Counted from the stretch's first letter, positions 1 to 7,614 are shown. The stretch: DNA of 14,035 nucleotides from Ignavibacteria bacterium UBA6688 (GCA_002454845.1 DKJQ01000124.1:1-14035); one strand, 5' to 3'. The notes: generated by a model not told the origin, from the sequence alone. Numbers and translations: made by a program.

Positions 1-242
1 TGCTCCACTGGCCGCTCCGGAATGACACTGTTTACACAGACTCCATCCCGTTGGACCAAGGCTCTTATAGCAGTTGCGACACCACCCGACTACATTTATC
101 CGTGCCTGCACGCCGAAGTGCGCTTGCGCACCGAAGCGCTTCAGCGCACAGGTGCGGCGTTTCGGCACGTAGGCGTGGGCCATCGGTGGTGACAAAAGGG
201 CGCTTCCTTTCTTCAGAACGCTGTGTAATTTCGGAAACAACA
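1..242. other. Upstream region of the DHH gene; possible end of an unseen upstream gene
   Basis: This stretch holds no gene I can recognise. Plus-strand frame 1 is open from base 1 to a TGA at 189-191 (63 codons) and could be the C-terminus of a gene that starts before the window. The frame of the following DHH gene is also open back to base 51. In both cases the reading runs through a GC-rich palindrome at 105-173, where open frames arise easily by chance, and neither peptide looks like a known family. I see no convincing promoter for the downstream gene here. Confidence 0.3.
105..173. repeat. Nested imperfect palindrome around a GAAGCGCTTC core
   Basis: The arms at 105-117 and 161-173 pair over 13 positions with two mismatches and one G-T pair. 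Inside lie three further small inverted repeats: GTGCGC/GCGCAC at 118-123/126-131, the perfect palindrome GAAGCGCTTC at 133-142, and CGCAC/GTGCG at 145-149/152-156. The whole could fold as a branched cruciform or clover-like RNA. The architecture is like a REP or BIME-type dispersed intergenic repeat, but only one copy is in view, so membership of a repeat family is inference. Confidence 0.55.
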
Positions 243-1238
243 ATGCGCTTGGAATCAGAGTTCGAAGCCTGCAAGATGCTGATTGACGGGAACGAATCGT
301 TCATCCTCACGACGCACATTCATCCGGACGCAGACGGCCTGGGGAGCGAATTGGCTCTTGCCTCGTACCTTCTTTCGCGGGGGAAAAAAGTTCGCATTCT
401 GAACCATAGTGCAACCCCTCAGAACTGCCTCTTCCTGGACCCTCATTCGAGAGTTCTTCAATTCAATCCATCACGCGACGCCGGACTTTTTGAGAAAGCG
501 GAAGTGATTTTTATCCTGGACGTCAACCAGCTTGACCGGCTCGGTGAGTTGAAACCCTTTTTAATACAGTCAACTGCAAAGAAGGTCTGCATCGATCACC
601 ATCCCGACAGGGAAGACTTTGCCGAGCTCTGCATCATTGATGAGGAAGCTGCGGCCACCGGAGAAATTCTTTATCATCTCCTGGGACAGTTGGACCAACC
701 ATCGCTCAGCCAGGAGGTGGCCACCTGTCTCTACACGGCTATCATGACCGATACCGGGTCGTTCCGGTTTCCCAAGACGGACGGCGACCTGCACCGTATC
801 GTTGCCGACCTCCTCGATCATGGCGCCGATCCCGTTTCCTCCTATCAAGACCACTACGAACAGGAAAGCCTCGGAAGCCTGCGGCTGCTCGCCCGGGCGA
901 TGGGGAGTATCACGCTGACCCATGGAGGCGCCGTCGCTTCCATGGTTGTCACACGCGGGGATTTCCAGGAAACAGGAACGACCGAACCCGATACCCACAG
1001 CTTTATCACCAAAGCACTGATGATCCGTGGCGTGATCGTCGGCTTACTTTTGACCGAGACTGATGACGGAGTCAAAATCAGTTTCCGGTCGAAAGGAGAT
1101 ATTCCCATCAACAAACTCGCACAGGAATTCGGCGGCAACGGCCACAAGAACGCTGCCGGTGCCAGGCTTCAGGGCGAGACGCTTGACAACATTCTCCCGA
1201 TCCTTCTCCAACGCGTTCAACAGTATATTCCAACTTGA
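243..1238 (+). CDS. nrnA: DHH-family phosphoesterase, NrnA-type oligoribonuclease / pAp phosphatase
   Basis: The 331-residue product has all the marks of the DHH/DHHA1 family. They are the metal site HIHPDAD (25-31), an Asp in DVN (93), the DHH triad at 118-120, TAIMTDTGSF with Asp170, and the DHHA1 motif GGNGHKNAAG (298-307). NrnA proteins degrade short RNA oligomers to mononucleotides, and many also dephosphorylate pAp; the length fits. It is expected to be cytosolic and Mn-dependent. I chose the ATG at 243, preceded by a weak GGA at 233-235, because the frame upstream crosses a palindromic element and has no family-like sequence. The stop lies 7 bases before the aminopeptidase start, so the two are probably co-transcribed. 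Whether it prefers nanoRNA, pAp or another dinucleotide (GdpP-like) cannot be read from the sequence; there are no membrane, PAS or GGDEF domains, which argues against GdpP. Confidence 0.9.
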   Translation: MRLESEFEACKMLIDGNESFILTTHIHPDADGLGSELALASYLLSRGKKVRILNHSATPQNCLFLDPHSRVLQFNPSRDAGLFEKAEVIFILDVNQLDRLGELKPFLIQSTAKKVCIDHHPDREDFAELCIIDEEAAATGEILYHLLGQLDQPSLSQEVATCLYTAIMTDTGSFRFPKTDGDLHRIVADLLDHGADPVSSYQDHYEQESLGSLRLLARAMGSITLTHGGAVASMVVTRGDFQETGTTEPDTHSFITKALMIRGVIVGLLLTETDDGVKISFRSKGDIPINKLAQEFGGNGHKNAAGARLQGETLDNILPILLQRVQQYIPT

Positions 1239-1245
1239 GGAACCC

Positions 1246-2727
1246 ATGAAAGTATCTCTTCAACGCTTACCCATCAACCGTGTGACCACCGATCTGCTTT
1301 GCGTGTTTGTCCATCAGGATCCCCCCCTCTTCAGGAAGGAGATCAGTGCGCTCACGAAGACCCTGGGGGCCAAGATCTCCGCGGCAATGAATGGGGATTT
1401 TCGAGGCAAGGATGGGGAAACCGCGATGGCCTACATTCACAAAGGCGCACGGATTCAACGGATTTGTGTCGTCGGTCTCGGCGAAAAGAGAGGCCTGACG
1501 ATCGAGAAATACCGCCGCGCCGGAGCAACGGCCGCCAAGAAGGCCCGGTCGGTCAAGGCAAAACATGCTGCGCTCTTCCTCCCGACACTGGGGGCAAAAG
1601 CGGCGGATGTGATTTACGCGGTTACAGAAGGGGCGATCCTTTCGCAATATACGTTCGACAAGTATATCACCAAGAACAAAGAGTCCCGTTCCACTCTGGA
1701 GGAAATCCTCATAGCCACCAACAGTGGGGCCATTGCAGAAGCCGGAACCGGGGCGGTCGCCCAGGCACACATTGTTTGCGAAGCGACTGCTCTCGCCCGG
1801 GACCTTGCCAATGCACCGGGGATTGAGCTGTATCCTGAGACCCTCGCCGAAGCTGCCCTGGAATCCGCAAAGCGATCGGGCTATACCGCCACGGTCAAGG
1901 ATGAGCGTGAGATCCTCGAACTTGGCATGGGGGGCGTCATTGGAGTTTCCCAGGGAAGCAGGCGACCGCCCCGGTTCATTATCATGGAATACGGCAAGCC
2001 ATCGAACAGAACCGTGGTCCTCGTCGGGAAGGGGGTAACTTTCGATACCGGAGGCATTTCCATCAAACCGGCCGCGGGGATGGCGGAGATGAAGATGGAT
2101 ATGTGCGGTGCCGCAGCTGTCATTGGAACATTCGAGGCCGTCGCCCGATTGCGTTTTCCCATCCATCTTGTCGGCTTGATCCCTGCCGTGGAAAACATGC
2201 CTGGCGGCAACTCAATCCGTCCGGGTGATATCCTGCGCCATTACAACGGTATGACGTCGGAGGTTGACAATACCGACGCCGAAGGGCGGCTGATCCTCGC
2301 CGATGCCCTCGCGTATGCGGAGAGATTCAAACCCGCTGCGGTCATCGACCTGGCAACGCTGACGGGAGCATGTGTTGTCGCCCTCGGCCACCATGCAACC
2401 GGGATGATGGGAAACGATGACCGACTGATGGATGCTCTCACCGCAGCCGGAGAGAAAACCTATGAGAGAGTGTGGCCTCTCCCCCTGTTTGACGAATATG
2501 AGAAGCTCATTAAGAGCGACGTCGCCGATGTGAAGAACGTCGGCGGGCGGTGGGCGGGAGCGATTACGGCTGGTTGGTTCCTGAAGAAATTTATCGGTGA
2601 TTACAAATGGGTTCACCTGGATATCGCAGGAACTGCCATTCTGGAGGAAGCCGGACCTTACGCGCCACGCGGCGGGTCAGGTGTCGGGGTCAGACTGTTG
2701 ACGGAGTTCCTCAGGAGGTGGAAGTAG
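1246..2727 (+). CDS. pepA: Leucyl aminopeptidase, M17 family (PepA)
   Basis: A 493-residue M17 cytosolic aminopeptidase that removes N-terminal residues from peptides as a di-metal hexamer. The metal ligands and catalytic residues match E. coli PepA at a constant offset of eight: Lys262 and Asp267 in GKGVTFDTGG, Lys274 (catalytic), Asp285 in MKMDM, and Asp344, Glu346 and Arg348 in the family signature NTDAEGR. The N-terminal third is the usual variable macro-like domain. The start is the ATG at 1246; TGAGGA at 1236-1241 serves as ribosome binding site and contains the stop codon of the preceding gene. The frame stays open back to 1063, inside nrnA, but that extension is only an overlap shadow. 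In some bacteria PepA also binds DNA in Xer recombination; nothing here tests that. Confidence 0.96.
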   Translation: MKVSLQRLPINRVTTDLLCVFVHQDPPLFRKEISALTKTLGAKISAAMNGDFRGKDGETAMAYIHKGARIQRICVVGLGEKRGLTIEKYRRAGATAAKKARSVKAKHAALFLPTLGAKAADVIYAVTEGAILSQYTFDKYITKNKESRSTLEEILIATNSGAIAEAGTGAVAQAHIVCEATALARDLANAPGIELYPETLAEAALESAKRSGYTATVKDEREILELGMGGVIGVSQGSRRPPRFIIMEYGKPSNRTVVLVGKGVTFDTGGISIKPAAGMAEMKMDMCGAAAVIGTFEAVARLRFPIHLVGLIPAVENMPGGNSIRPGDILRHYNGMTSEVDNTDAEGRLILADALAYAERFKPAAVIDLATLTGACVVALGHHATGMMGNDDRLMDALTAAGEKTYERVWPLPLFDEYEKLIKSDVADVKNVGGRWAGAITAGWFLKKFIGDYKWVHLDIAGTAILEEAGPYAPRGGSGVGVRLLTEFLRRWK

Positions 2728-2745
2728 ACTCGAATTCTTAGTACC

Positions 2746-2774
2746 TTGGCATCGGTCTGAAGAGCTGGCATATT
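2746..2774 (+). promoter_or_regulatory. Candidate promoter for the GWxTD-pdxA-ftsE operon
   Basis: TTGGCA (2746-2751) matches the -35 consensus at five of six bases. After exactly 17 bases comes CATATT (2769-2774), matching the -10 consensus at four of six. A start near 2781 would leave a leader of about 58 bases. The 111-base gap after pepA is the only sizeable gap in the plus-strand block, which suits a promoter. Prediction from sequence only. Confidence 0.45.
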
Positions 2775-2838
2775 GCTTACTCAGTATTCGAAGTCAACGG
2801 GTATCTTTTCATCAGGGGAAAGTATCGGAGGGTACGCT

Positions 2839-4302
2839 ATGTCAAAGGAAGAATATCGTTCCACCTACGGGGCCATCTCGTCCCCGGGGTCATTTTCGAT
2901 TACCACGGCTGCGGTTTCGGTGAGCACTCGTTCACTCCCCTACCAACTCCACCGGTGGTTCGTAATTCTTTTGTTTTCCCTCGGGAAGATCGTCAACCTC
3001 GCAGCGCAAATAGCCGATGAGCCACAGGGAGGGCTCCAGCCCCGATTTCAAACGCAGGCCGTCACCTATGAAGCCGTCGCTTTGTTCGGCGAGGACACCT
3101 CCACGGCTGTCGTCAATATTCATTATCGCCTCTGGCAGAACTTCTTCATCTTCATCAGGAATGATGCTGAACCACGGACCTCGGAATACACAGCCCGCGG
3201 CGAACTGCTCATCGAACTCCTGGATGAAGAACGCAATTCCGTCGCCCGCCAGATCAAGCAGATTTCGATGGCTCGGACAACATTGCCGAAGGAGAGCGAA
3301 GTGCTTCCGGACATTCAAGGAGCTATGACGTTCACAGTCCCGAAAGGAACATATCAGATTGTTTTCAGCCTGGACGACCGCGAATCGGGGAGGAGTTTCC
3401 TCGAGCGAACACGACGCATCACGGCACGGAGGCCGAACCTGACCGCCATGGAGTTGTCTCCTCTCCTGCTCCTTCAACCCAATGCCCATCCGGATGAGCA
3501 AGCCTTCACGCCAATCAATCGTGGAGGCGATGTGCTCTTCGGAGGCCGGGGATCCATCGTGTCGCAAATGTACCTCGGTTCGGGAGATGAGGTGCTGGAT
3601 GTCCAGTGGAAGCTGGAGGGTCAGCTTGATGGATTCAAGGGAAGAACACAGACTTTCTCGGGATCGATGTACGCCATGGTCAAGGGACTCCTGAGCCTTG
3701 CCGGCGACCAGGAGGGGATCCAATACCGGGTTGAATCATCCCCCCTTGCATGGAGGACTGTCTCCCTTCCAATCCCCTTTGAAAAACTTGAACCGGGATC
3801 GTTCAAGCTCGATGTGGAGTACACAGCAGGTGGAAAGACTCAAACCCAGACGCATGGTTTCCGTGTGACCTGGCCGCAACGCCCGTATTCTCTCTTCAAT
3901 GCGACGCTTGCTCTCGAGGCCTTACGACACATTGCGAGCGACGAGGAAATGGACGGATTACTCAGTAGTTCTGGTTTGAGACAAGCGGAGGCCTTTTCCC
4001 GGTTCTGGCGACAAAAAGATCCGGACACAACAACTGCGTACAACGAAGTTTTGACGGAGTACTACCTTCGCGTGGATGAGGCTCTTCGACGCTTTTCGGG
4101 TGTCCGTGAGGGGGACGGGTTTAAGACCGACCGCGGGCGAATCTACATTCTCTATGGCCCCCCTTCACAAACGAATCGTGTGTTTCAGCCGGGCGGTCCC
4201 CCGACGGAAATCTGGGTATACTCCCAGCTCAAACGTCGCTTTGTCTTCATCGATCCGAACAAGTCCGGCGCCTACATCCTGAGCAAGGCGGAAAACCTTT
4301 GA
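2839..4302 (+). CDS. GWxTD-domain protein, probably exported; function unknown
   Basis: A 487-residue protein whose C-terminus fits the GWxTD family of the FCB group. It has a helical FWRQKDPD segment, then GFKTDRGRIYILYGPP (from residue 427, with Phe in place of the usual Trp) and a conserved tail ending in FIDPN. A hydrophobic run at about 41-56, followed by NLAAQ, looks like a signal peptide or anchor without a lipobox Cys. The middle (about 75-390) is beta-rich and resembles the sandwich domains of surface proteins. ATG 2839 is chosen because GGAGGG at 2827-2832 sits six bases before it. This leaves about 40 residues ahead of the hydrophobic core, unusually long for a signal peptide; GTG 2920 would give a more typical one but has no ribosome binding site. 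The stop overlaps the start of pdxA. Confidence 0.85.
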   Translation: MSKEEYRSTYGAISSPGSFSITTAAVSVSTRSLPYQLHRWFVILLFSLGKIVNLAAQIADEPQGGLQPRFQTQAVTYEAVALFGEDTSTAVVNIHYRLWQNFFIFIRNDAEPRTSEYTARGELLIELLDEERNSVARQIKQISMARTTLPKESEVLPDIQGAMTFTVPKGTYQIVFSLDDRESGRSFLERTRRITARRPNLTAMELSPLLLLQPNAHPDEQAFTPINRGGDVLFGGRGSIVSQMYLGSGDEVLDVQWKLEGQLDGFKGRTQTFSGSMYAMVKGLLSLAGDQEGIQYRVESSPLAWRTVSLPIPFEKLEPGSFKLDVEYTAGGKTQTQTHGFRVTWPQRPYSLFNATLALEALRHIASDEEMDGLLSSSGLRQAEAFSRFWRQKDPDTTTAYNEVLTEYYLRVDEALRRFSGVREGDGFKTDRGRIYILYGPPSQTNRVFQPGGPPTEIWVYSQLKRRFVFIDPNKSGAYILSKAENL

Positions 4303-5285
4303 AACCGGTCATTGCCATAACCCTCGGCGATTTTAACGGCGTCGGTCCGGAGATTGCCCTGAAGGCGGCGGCAAACCCAGTCGTGCGGAAACTCTGCACT
4401 CCCTTCCTTGTCGGACCGCTCAACATCCTCGAGCATGTTCAAAAACAGTTCAAGATTCGGCTCAGGCTTCAAAAAGCTGTGTCTCCGTGGCGCAGCGCCT
4501 CCGCCACTCCGGTCCTCGACGTGGGGGACGGTTTGTGGGCAGATATTCAGTACGGACGACCTACGAAAGCATCGGGACGCAATGCCGGTGTCGCAATCGA
4601 GAAGGCGGTCGAACTGTGCACCGGCGGGCGGGCAAGCGCGATGGTGACCGCTCCGGTGTCGAAGGAAGGCCTGAACATGGCCGGGTATAGTTTCCCGGGG
4701 CAGACTGAGATGGTGGCCCTTCTGAGTAGGTCTCAACGGGTCGCCATGATGCTGGTCTCGCGCACCATGCGCGTCGGGCTGGTTACCATCCATACGGCCC
4801 TGCGCAACGCCGCGGACGCAATCTCGCAGGAAAAGATCCTTGAGAAAGTTTCCATTGTTCATGAGGCCCTCCTGCATAATTTTCACGTCCAAAAACCCGC
4901 GATCGCAGTTCTCGCCCTGAATCCCCATGCCGGCGAACAGGGGCTGATCGGCAAAGAGGAGTTGGAGATCATTATCCCTGCCGTACAATCGATGCAGAAG
5001 CTCGGGTTGCCTGTGCAAGGCCCTTTTTCCGCCGACGCCTTCTTTGGAACCGGCAACTATAAACGCTACGACGCGATCGTCGCCATGTACCATGACCAGG
5101 GGCTCATTCCGCTCAAAATGAGTTCCTTCGGCAAGGGGGTGAATTTTTCCGCCGGACTGAAAATCATCCGGACCTCCCCGGACCACGGAACAGCCTACGA
5201 CATCGCCGGAACGGGAAAAGCCAACATCACCAGCATGGTGGAAGCTATCAAACTAGCTGTCGATTTCACGAAAAACCATGATTGA
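4299..5285 (+). CDS. pdxA: 4-hydroxythreonine-4-phosphate dehydrogenase (PdxA)
   Basis: A 328-residue enzyme of pyridoxal 5'-phosphate synthesis that oxidises 4-phosphohydroxy-L-threonine with NAD. The three metal-binding histidines are present one position before E. coli numbering: His165 in TIHTALR, His210 in NPHAGE and His265 in MYHDQG. The C-terminal FGKGVN and RTSPDHGTA segments are also typical. One oddity is GQTE at 134-137, where the family normally has GHTE; the His is a substrate contact (His136 in E. coli). Translation starts at a TTG (4299) that overlaps the previous stop in the sequence TTGA, with GGCGGA at 4287-4292 as ribosome binding site. It overlaps the next gene by 8 bases, so all three genes are likely translationally coupled. 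A PdxA-like enzyme with a different substrate is possible because of the Gln. Confidence 0.92.
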   Translation: MKPVIAITLGDFNGVGPEIALKAAANPVVRKLCTPFLVGPLNILEHVQKQFKIRLRLQKAVSPWRSASATPVLDVGDGLWADIQYGRPTKASGRNAGVAIEKAVELCTGGRASAMVTAPVSKEGLNMAGYSFPGQTEMVALLSRSQRVAMMLVSRTMRVGLVTIHTALRNAADAISQEKILEKVSIVHEALLHNFHVQKPAIAVLALNPHAGEQGLIGKEELEIIIPAVQSMQKLGLPVQGPFSADAFFGTGNYKRYDAIVAMYHDQGLIPLKMSSFGKGVNFSAGLKIIRTSPDHGTAYDIAGTGKANITSMVEAIKLAVDFTKNHD

Positions 5286-5949
5286 ACTCCACAATATCTC
5301 GGTTTCCTTCGACGGGCAGGAAGTGTTGAATGGTCTCAACTTCACCCTCAAAAACGGGGAGTTTGTGTACCTGGTTGGACCAACAGGGGCGGGAAAGAGT
5401 TCACTGCTGCGGCTCCTCTACATGGACCTCAAACCTCGCATCGGTGTTGTTCGGGTGGCAGAATACGATTCCGCAACGACGAAGTCACGACGCATCCCGT
5501 TTCTCCGACGGAAACTCGGAATCGTTTTTCAGGATTTCAAACTCCTGGACGACCGGGACGTGTATGAAAACGTGGCCTTTGCCCTGTATGTCACAAACAC
5601 AAAGGGGAGCGAAATCAAGAAACGGGTGTTGCAGGCACTCGCGGAGGTTGGATTGAGCCACAAGAGAGGGCAAATGCCGAACGAACTTTCAGGCGGCGAG
5701 CAACAGCGGGTGGTCATTGCCCGTGCCCTTGTCAATGCCCCTTCCCTCCTTCTCGCCGACGAACCGACCGGGAACCTCGACCCGCACGCTTCTTCCGAAA
5801 TCATGGACCTTCTCCGCAGGATCAATATGCGCGGCACGGCAATTCTGATGGCAACGCACAATTATGACCTTGTCCGGAAATATCCGGCCCGGATTGTGAA
5901 ACTGGACAACGGGAAACTCTTTGAAGTGGAGTTAAAGGAAAAGAGCTGA
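5278..5949 (+). CDS. ftsE: ABC transporter ATP-binding protein, FtsE-like
   Basis: A 223-residue single ATPase domain. It has Walker A GPTGAGKS (34-41), Q-loop Gln85 in the sequence FQDFKLL, signature LSGGEQQR (137-144), Walker B LLLADE (157-162) and the switch His194. FQDFKLL after the Q-loop and the short length are typical of FtsE, which with the membrane protein FtsX controls peptidoglycan hydrolases at the division site. The main alternative is the related LolD/MacB family. No permease gene follows: the next gene is on the opposite strand, so FtsX would have to be encoded elsewhere, as seen in some FCB bacteria. The ATG overlaps the end of pdxA by 8 bases. Confidence 0.85.
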   Translation: MIELHNISVSFDGQEVLNGLNFTLKNGEFVYLVGPTGAGKSSLLRLLYMDLKPRIGVVRVAEYDSATTKSRRIPFLRRKLGIVFQDFKLLDDRDVYENVAFALYVTNTKGSEIKKRVLQALAEVGLSHKRGQMPNELSGGEQQRVVIARALVNAPSLLLADEPTGNLDPHASSEIMDLLRRINMRGTAILMATHNYDLVRKYPARIVKLDNGKLFEVELKEKS

Positions 5950-5975
5950 AAGGATCACGCGGCAGGATTCGAAAG

Positions 5976-6017
5976 CCGGGATTCACCCCGGAACCTCTGG
6001 AGGCTTGTTGGACCTCC
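5976..6017. other. Two short GC hairpins between convergent genes
   Basis: CCGGG/CCCGG (5976-5980/5987-5991) and GGAGG/CCTCC (5999-6003/6013-6017) each make a 5-bp stem in the 85-base gap between the stops of ftsE and the NFU gene. Neither is followed by a T-tract on either strand, so I do not call a rho-independent terminator. They may still slow polymerase or protect 3' ends. Confidence 0.25.
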
Positions 6018-6034
6018 CCCACGTTACTCCCCTC

Positions 6035-6265
6035 TTAACGCACCTGTTCAACCCTTCGTACTTCCTGGTGGGCAAGCATCAGCGAGCGTTCAATTCCAGC
6101 CCGCAGCGTCATGATCGACATCGGACAAGATTGGCAGGATCCGACGAGACGAACTTCAACGATCCCATCTTCCGTCACACGCACCAACTCAACATCCCCG
6201 CCATCCTCGTTGAGATACGGGCGCACTTTCGATAGACTTGATTCAATGGCCTGACTGGAGAGCAT
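6035..6265 (-). CDS. Minimal NFU (NifU C-terminal) Fe-S scaffold protein
   Basis: A 76-residue protein made of a single NFU domain. It opens with a helix, then PYLNEDGGDVELV, and carries the cluster-binding pair in GSCQSCPMS (Cys44 and Cys47), followed by TLRAGIERSL. Such proteins bind a 4Fe-4S cluster at a dimer interface and pass it to target enzymes. The start is the ATG at 6265, seven bases after the Mrp stop. I see no good Shine-Dalgarno there, so translation probably depends on coupling to Mrp. Starts farther upstream would add an Arg-rich segment lying inside the mrp gene and not found in the family. Pairing of Mrp (an Fe-S carrier ATPase) with NFU makes functional sense. Confidence 0.9.
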   Translation of the reverse strand: MLSSQAIESSLSKVRPYLNEDGGDVELVRVTEDGIVEVRLVGSCQSCPMSIMTLRAGIERSLMLAHQEVRRVEQVR

Positions 6266-6272
6266 GGCAGCG

Positions 6273-7364
6273 TTATGTGGGGAGTAAAATTTCGACCTTC
6301 GGTTCCTGCGAGGCGTTGGCATTACGGATACTGATCTGCGCCGCAAGATTTCGTGCGATCTGTCTGATGCTCTGGGCGTGCGGCGAGTGTTCCTCTCCTA
6401 CGACGATCGGTATTCCCTTGTCTCCACCAATCCTGATGCTTGTGTGGATCGGAATTTCGCCCAGGAACGGGACCTCCAATTCGCCGGCGGTTCTCTTTCC
6501 ACCACCCGTGTCGAAAATATCCTCCCGCTCCCCGCAATGCGTGCAGAGAAAAAAGCTCATGTTCTCCACGATACCGAACACCGGTACATTGACCTTGTTA
6601 AACATCACGAGCCCTTTCCTCGCATCCGCGAGGGCAACATCCTGGGGGGTCGTAACAATGACGGCACCTGTGAGCGGAATAGTCTGAACGAGCGTCAATT
6701 GAATATCGCCGGTTCCCGGCGGCAAATCGAACACCAGGTAGTCGAGGTCCCCCCAAGTTACATCCCCCAGGAATTGCTTGATCGCCCCACTCGCCATCGG
6801 ACCCCTCCAGATCACCGCCTGCATCGGATCGACAAGGAACCCGATGGACATGATTTTCACTCCATACTTTTCCAGCGGGATCAACTTGTTCTGCGAGACC
6901 TTGGGTCTCTCGTTGATGCCGAACATCAGCGGGATGCTCGGACCGTACACGTCCGCATCGACCAGGCCGACCTTCGCCCCGTCCATCGCAAGCGAAACAG
7001 CGAGGTTCACCGCCACCGTTGATTTGCCCACCCCCCCTTTTCCGCTTGCCACAGCGATGGTGTTCTTGACACCCGGGATAATGCTGTCTTTTACCGTGTT
7101 CGCATGGGAGACGACGTTGGCCGTTATCTCAATCTCCACCTTCCCAACGCCTTCGATGTTATGGCGGATCGCCTTCTCGCAATCGACCTTGAACTCGTCG
7201 CGCACCGGACAGGCGGGAGTCGTGAGCTGGAGCGTAAAACTGACATCCTTGCCGCGAATGGCCAGGTTCTTCACAAAGCCGAGGGTTACGATATCACGGT
7301 GTAAATCAGGATCTTTCACAAGCCTTAAGGATGTGAGTATGTTTTCTTCAGTCAACGGAAGCAT
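6273..7364 (-). CDS. mrp: Mrp/ApbC family Fe-S cluster carrier ATPase
   Basis: A 363-residue P-loop protein with an N-terminal MIP18/DUF59 domain (about 5-80) and a ParA/MinD-type ATPase. The deviant Walker A is GKGGVGKST (108-116), with DADVYGPS at 136-143 and FDLPPGTGD at 212-220. The cluster-binding pair is CTHC (Cys274 and Cys277), by which dimers bind a 4Fe-4S cluster for delivery to apoproteins. The start at 7364 is preceded by GGAG (7370-7373) at five bases' distance. An in-frame start at 7406 is unlikely because it would sit in the predicted -10 box. The gene has its own promoter (7407-7435) and is followed by the NFU gene. Confidence 0.95.
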   Translation of the reverse strand: MLPLTEENILTSLRLVKDPDLHRDIVTLGFVKNLAIRGKDVSFTLQLTTPACPVRDEFKVDCEKAIRHNIEGVGKVEIEITANVVSHANTVKDSIIPGVKNTIAVASGKGGVGKSTVAVNLAVSLAMDGAKVGLVDADVYGPSIPLMFGINERPKVSQNKLIPLEKYGVKIMSIGFLVDPMQAVIWRGPMASGAIKQFLGDVTWGDLDYLVFDLPPGTGDIQLTLVQTIPLTGAVIVTTPQDVALADARKGLVMFNKVNVPVFGIVENMSFFLCTHCGEREDIFDTGGGKRTAGELEVPFLGEIPIHTSIRIGGDKGIPIVVGEEHSPHAQSIRQIARNLAAQISIRNANASQEPKVEILLPT

Positions 7365-7406
7365 TTCTTCTCCAATAAATTCAAGGTTTTGATCAATAAT
7401 CCTCAA

Positions 7407-7435
7407 AATATACTAAGAATAAGAACTACTTACAA
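7407..7435 (-). promoter_or_regulatory. Promoter of the mrp-NFU operon
   Basis: Read on the minus strand, TTGTAA (7430-7435) is followed after exactly 17 bases by TATATT (7407-7412), five of six matches to the -10 consensus. Transcription would start near 7400 and leave a leader of about 36 bases containing the ribosome binding site. This is the best sigma-70-type promoter in the window and it decides the mrp start. Confidence 0.65.
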
Positions 7436-7485
7436 TGAACGACGGGATGCCCAATAATGTTCCCCTTTCCATCGCCTCGAGGAAA

Positions 7486-7548
7486 ACATGAAAAACAACT
7501 CCCGAGAATCCTCACGAAGGTTTGTGCAAATTCGTGTAGACTCGCGGG
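7486..7548 (-). terminator. Likely rho-independent terminator of the archease-rtcB operon
   Basis: On the minus strand a hairpin forms from CCCG, GAGTC and CACGAA (7548 back to 7531) with TTCGTG, GATTC and CGGG (7518 back to 7501). It has a 12-base loop, one 1x1 and one 2x2 mismatch, and one G-U pair. The run GTTGTTTTT follows within a few bases. The plus-strand RNA would have an A-C mismatch where the minus-strand RNA has G-U, so the structure favours minus-strand transcripts. It lies about 70 bases after the rtcB stop and before the mrp promoter. Confidence 0.5.
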
Positions 7549-7614
7549 CATTCTTCTCTAAGGATCTCTTTGCACCTGTATAAAACTTGAAGATAATTTG
7601 AGGCTCTATCATTC

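Noticed and set aside
51..242. N-terminal extension of the DHH gene back to a TTG at 51
   Set aside because: It is low-complexity Arg/Ser/Ala-rich translation of the palindrome, and DHH proteins of this type start close to the first metal motif.
1063..1245. N-terminal extension of PepA into the end of nrnA
   Set aside because: It overlaps a conserved DHHA1 coding region in another frame; ATG 1246 has a proper ribosome binding site and gives the normal length.
1267..2166. 299-codon minus-strand ORF opposite pepA
   Set aside because: It is a shadow of the M17 aminopeptidase frame, with no recognisable motif or ribosome binding site.
4272..5186. 304-codon minus-strand ORF opposite pdxA
   Set aside because: It is a shadow of pdxA, whose conserved metal and substrate motifs lie in the plus frame.
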